Assembly: GCA_017509155.1 (NCBI GenBank)
Contig: JAFWQE010000123.1
Location: 1 to 35,064, forward strand
DNA: 35,064 nucleotides
DNA from: Prevotella sp.
Lineage (GTDB): Bacteria > Bacteroidota > Bacteroidia > Bacteroidales > Bacteroidaceae
Direction: 5' to 3'
Shown: in pieces, positions 32,298-35,064 of the stretch
Layout: each line of letters opens with the position of its first letter
Position numbering within the stretch: position 1 is the stretch's first letter
Notes under the pieces: model-generated
Databases searched by the model: none
Seen by the model: only the letters and a program-made list of their open reading frames with translations
What the model was told of the DNA's origin: nothing
Position numbers and translations under genes: made by a program

Positions 32298-33974
32298 TTA
32301 TTTATGATTAATCATGAATTTGTAGACTCGAGCCGACAATGCACCAATGGTGATGGGAAGCGGTTTGTCAGGACGCAGCACCACTTTCATCTGCTCTTTG
32401 GTGACGAGGTCGACGGCAGTGGTTTCCATTTCCGGAATCATCAGATGGGTGAACGCATGACTGGGCACAACGACAGAGGTGGCAACGTCGAATGAACCAA
32501 AATTGGCCACCACGAGAATCATCTCGTCATCGGCTTTGCGAATGAAGGCAAACTGCTGTTCGGCCAACTGCGGGTTCACATACATCAGGTCGAAGGAGTC
32601 ACCCTCACGGATTGCCTTTTCGTTGATGGCCATGTTCAGGATGTTCTGATAGATGGTCATCAGACTGCGCTCACTTTTCTTCATACGCCGTCTGTCGAAA
32701 TAGCCGCGCATGAGCGATGGAACGCACCAATAGTCGAAGATGGTGGTGCGCCCGTCCTTTCCACTAAAGCCCTCCTCGTCCATGCCGGCTTCGCCAAACT
32801 CCTGTCCGGCATAGAGCATGAAGGGATTGCTATAGAGCAGCACGCTGACGTAGACGGCGGGAATGGCCTTCATGGCCTCACCGGCAAAGAAACTGCTGGC
32901 GATGCGCTGTTCATCATGGTTTTCAAGGAAATAGAGCATGTGCGGCCGCAGACGGTCGGTTGTCTGCCATTGGCGCGTAATGTCGGCAGCGGGACGCATT
33001 CCACAAATGACGTCGCGCAGGCAGTCATACATGCCCACCTTGTCGTAGAGATAGTCGAAACCAGCACCGATGTAGCGATCATACTGGTTAGGGTCGTAGA
33101 CCTCTCCAACGAATATTTTCTCCGGATAGCGATATTTCACCTTGTCGGTTGCCCACGCCCAGAAGGCGGCGGGCACCATCTCAGCCATGTCACAACGGAA
33201 ACCGTCGACGCCTTTTTGTGCCCAGAAAAGGAGTATGTCGGTCATCTTGTTCCATGTGTCTGGGATGGGGTCGAAATGCTCTGAGCGACCTCCTGCATCG
33301 CAGTAGTCAATGCCGTAGTTGAGCTTGACGGTTTCATACCAGTCGTTGGGTGTGGGCTTGTTTGAGAACTGGTCGTTGCCTGTGGCCTTGGCAGGAAACT
33401 CATTATATGTGTTTGTCGTTTGGCTGACGATATTTGAGAGATCGAGAGGCTGTCCCCAGCAATAATAGAAGTTATTAGCTGTAGAGAAATGCTTCGTGGG
33501 GTCGTCGTTCTCACCCAGGTCTTTGATGCCCTCGGGCTTGCAGATGCTTTTGTATTCTCGCGCCACATGATTAGGCACGAAGTCGATGATGGCCTTCAGC
33601 CCAGCCTGATGTGTGCGACGAATCAAATCCTGCAGTTCGTCCATGCGCTTGTCAACGTTCACGGCCAGGTCGGGGTCCACGTCGTAGTAGTCGGTAATGG
33701 CGTAGGGCGACCCGGCCTTGCCTTTCACCACGACATCGTGCTGACGGGGAATGCCGTAAGAAGAATAGTCGGTCTGCGTGGCATGGCGGATGATGCCAGT
33801 GTACCACACATGGGTGACGCCGAGCTTGCGGATGTTGCTGAGCACTGCGCTGTCAATGTCGTTCATCTTTCCACATCCGTTCTCCTGAAGTGTTCCGTCT
33901 GGTTTGCATGTAGTGTTGCGGTTGGAGAACAGGCGTGTGAATATCTGGTAGATGATGATTTTCTCTTGTTTCAT
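32298..33974 (-). CDS. Cytoplasmic GH13 alpha-amylase family protein
   Basis: The 558-residue protein has no signal peptide (MKQEKIIIYQIFTRLFSNRN). The (beta/alpha)8 barrel has VDKRMDELQDLIRRTHQAGLK followed by DFVPNH (region I), GFRCDMAEM (nucleophile Asp262, region II), GEVYD (acid/base Glu291, region III) and ENHDEQR (Asp354, region IV). The C-terminal beta-sandwich domain is at ~470-558. It should act on alpha-glucans in the cytoplasm, for example storage glycogen or imported maltodextrin. It is not part of the pectin pathway. Upstream is fabD with a terminator hairpin between them; no clear promoter was found. Confidence 0.93.
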   Translation of the reverse strand: MKQEKIIIYQIFTRLFSNRNTTCKPDGTLQENGCGKMNDIDSAVLSNIRKLGVTHVWYTGIIRHATQTDYSSYGIPRQHDVVVKGKAGSPYAITDYYDVDPDLAVNVDKRMDELQDLIRRTHQAGLKAIIDFVPNHVAREYKSICKPEGIKDLGENDDPTKHFSTANNFYYCWGQPLDLSNIVSQTTNTYNEFPAKATGNDQFSNKPTPNDWYETVKLNYGIDYCDAGGRSEHFDPIPDTWNKMTDILLFWAQKGVDGFRCDMAEMVPAAFWAWATDKVKYRYPEKIFVGEVYDPNQYDRYIGAGFDYLYDKVGMYDCLRDVICGMRPAADITRQWQTTDRLRPHMLYFLENHDEQRIASSFFAGEAMKAIPAVYVSVLLYSNPFMLYAGQEFGEAGMDEEGFSGKDGRTTIFDYWCVPSLMRGYFDRRRMKKSERSLMTIYQNILNMAINEKAIREGDSFDLMYVNPQLAEQQFAFIRKADDEMILVVANFGSFDVATSVVVPSHAFTHLMIPEMETTAVDLVTKEQMKVVLRPDKPLPITIGALSARVYKFMINHK

Positions 33975-33998
33975 AGTTTTCAGTAGTTTGCAAGGAAA

Positions 33999-34024
33999 GG
34001 TCTGGAGGTGACTACCTCCAGACC
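33999..34024 (-). terminator. Perfect 11-bp hairpin terminator after fabD
   Basis: GGTCTGGAGGT (33999-34009), a four-base loop, and ACCTCCAGACC (34014-34024). On the minus strand it is followed by TTTCC, 15 bases past the fabD stop codon. The T-run is short, so read-through into the GH13 gene is possible. Confidence 0.7.
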
Positions 34025-34038
34025 GAATGGTTTTGTGG

Positions 34039-34926
34039 TCAGGCGATGCCGTGTACGTTGACGTCGCGAGAAATCTTTACAATCATGCCTTGCAGGGCCT
34101 TTCCTGGTCCGCACTCCGTGAAATCATCAGCACCGTCGGCAATCATGTTCTGCACCGATTGCGTCCACCTGACGCTGCTTGTGAGCTGAGCGATGAGGTT
34201 TTTCTTGATTTCTGCGGGATCGGTGTGAGGCTGTGCATCTACGTTCTGGTAGACAGGACAGTTGGGCTGTTTAATCTCCGTCTGCTCGATGGCGGCCTGT
34301 AGTTCGTCCTTGGCAGGCTGCATGAGAGGTGAGTGGAAAGCGCCACCCACCTTGAGCGGCAGTGCGCGCTTGGCACCAGCTTCCTTCAGTTTGGCACAAG
34401 CCTCATCGATGGCCTCAATGTTTCCGCTGATGACGAGCTGTCCAGGACAGTTGTAGTTGGCCGGCACGACGACACAGCCTTCGCGGCTCACTTGCTTGCA
34501 AATCTCCTCGACCTTCTCATCGGGCAGTGCGATGATGGCTGCCATGGTAGAGGGAACAGCCTCGCAAGCCTTCTGCATGGCCATGGCACGGGCATATACC
34601 AGTTTCAGACCATCCTCGAAGCTGAGTGCCCCAGCGGCGGTGAGTGCCGAGAACTCTCCGAGCGAGTGACCGGCAACCATGTCGGGTTTGAATTCATCGC
34701 CCATGCAGAGTGCTGAAATGACGCTATGTAAGAAGACTGCAGGCTGTGTAACCTTGGTCTGCCTGAGTTCTTCGTCAGTACCGTTGAACATGATGTCGGT
34801 GATGGAGTATCCGAGAATGTCGTTAGCCTTCAGGAAGAGTTCCTTGGCTTTCGGATTCGTGTCGTAGAGGTCTTTTCCCATTCCTACGAACTGTGCTCCC
34901 TGTCCGGGAAATACAAATGCTTTCAT
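34039..34926 (-). CDS. fabD: Malonyl-CoA:ACP transacylase
   Basis: The enzyme transfers malonyl groups from CoA to acyl carrier protein for type II fatty acid synthesis in the cytoplasm. The 295-residue protein is full length: FPGQGAQFVGMG (6-17), GHSLGEFSAL (nucleophile Ser88), ARAMAMQ (Arg113, malonate carboxylate contact) and GAFHSPLM (catalytic His198). The order and spacing are standard. It starts at ATG 34926. No other fab genes are in view. Confidence 0.97.
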   Translation of the reverse strand: MKAFVFPGQGAQFVGMGKDLYDTNPKAKELFLKANDILGYSITDIMFNGTDEELRQTKVTQPAVFLHSVISALCMGDEFKPDMVAGHSLGEFSALTAAGALSFEDGLKLVYARAMAMQKACEAVPSTMAAIIALPDEKVEEICKQVSREGCVVVPANYNCPGQLVISGNIEAIDEACAKLKEAGAKRALPLKVGGAFHSPLMQPAKDELQAAIEQTEIKQPNCPVYQNVDAQPHTDPAEIKKNLIAQLTSSVRWTQSVQNMIADGADDFTECGPGKALQGMIVKISRDVNVHGIA

Positions 34927-34973
34927 CTTTTACTTTACTGTTGTTTTTACACCTAATTGATGATAATCGGCTG

Positions 34974-34981
34974 CAAAGGTA
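34974..34981 (-). promoter_or_regulatory. Promoter -7 element of fabD
   Basis: On the minus strand TACCTTTG, 47 bases upstream of the fabD ATG. No TTTG at -33 was found; the heptad array lies there instead. Confidence 0.55.
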
Positions 34982-34987
34982 TAAAAA

Positions 34988-35010
34988 AAAGTGAAGAGTG
35001 AAGAGTGAAG
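34988..35010. repeat. GTGAAGA heptad run
   Basis: Three head-to-tail copies of GTGAAGA (the last incomplete) occur just upstream of the fabD promoter element. It may be one arm of another short-unit inverted array whose other arm could lie beyond the window end. The last 50 bases show no gene. Confidence 0.5.
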
Positions 35011-35064
35011 GTCTATGAAATCAAAGGGAAAAAGAAGAAAAGAGGCAATTAAATATGTAAAGTC

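Overview
The window looks like a chromosomal segment of a Prevotella-like member of the Bacteroidota, probably from a gut or rumen. The evidence is a SusC/SusD pair, several promoters of the Bacteroidota primary type (TTTG, about 19 bases, TAnnTTTG), lipoprotein signals of the phylum, and GC-rich codon use. The taxonomic call is inference; no marker gene was compared.

Layout. Positions 1-526 are conspicuously AT-rich and encode the N-terminal part of a GH43 glycosidase. This stretch is abruptly fused to the middle of groEL, so the first half kilobase is probably an assembly chimera or a foreign junction. Then come groEL (N-terminal part only) and groES on the minus strand, behind a textbook sigma-54-like -24/-12 element and two tandem palindromes. 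Next on the plus strand are a formate/nitrite-family transporter, a 41-codon gene and rpe. An ECF sigma factor gene on the minus strand faces rpe. Divergent from the sigma gene is a complete cobalamin riboswitch with its own promoter. It is followed by a hairpin terminator and about 780 bases of repeats, with no gene to control.

Positions 5621-31635 are a pectin-utilisation locus, all on the plus strand. In order it encodes: a GH28-GH105 fusion (polygalacturonase plus unsaturated galacturonyl hydrolase), a PL1 pectate lyase, a secreted choice-of-anchor-type protein, a 1496-residue multidomain CE8 pectin methylesterase, SusC, SusD, a surface lipoprotein with FnIII and beta-helix-type domains, a second PL1 lyase, a GH3 beta-glycosidase and a CE2-like SGNH esterase. 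A coherent reading: the esterases remove methyl and acetyl groups, PL1 and GH28 cut homogalacturonan, SusC/SusD with the third lipoprotein bind and import oligomers, and GH105 and GH3 trim unsaturated ends and side chains. Several transcription units have their own promoters and terminators. No dedicated regulator (hybrid two-component system or sigma/anti-sigma pair) is visible next to the locus.

Positions 31759-34926 return to minus-strand genes: an AlaX-like tRNA-editing protein, a cytoplasmic GH13 amylase and fabD.

The most unusual non-coding content is a set of intergenic inverted arrays, each built from short tandem units. The unit differs between loci: GGAGTTT-like 7-mers, TGGGACGA-like 8-mers, ACGAATTAA-like 9-mers and GTTGGGTG-like 8-mers. 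Four of the loci share a core around TCAAGTATCGTCCA. These arrays, the orphan B12 riboswitch RNA, the groESL control region and a carbohydrate-active-enzyme accessory module shared by two pectinases are the main leads.
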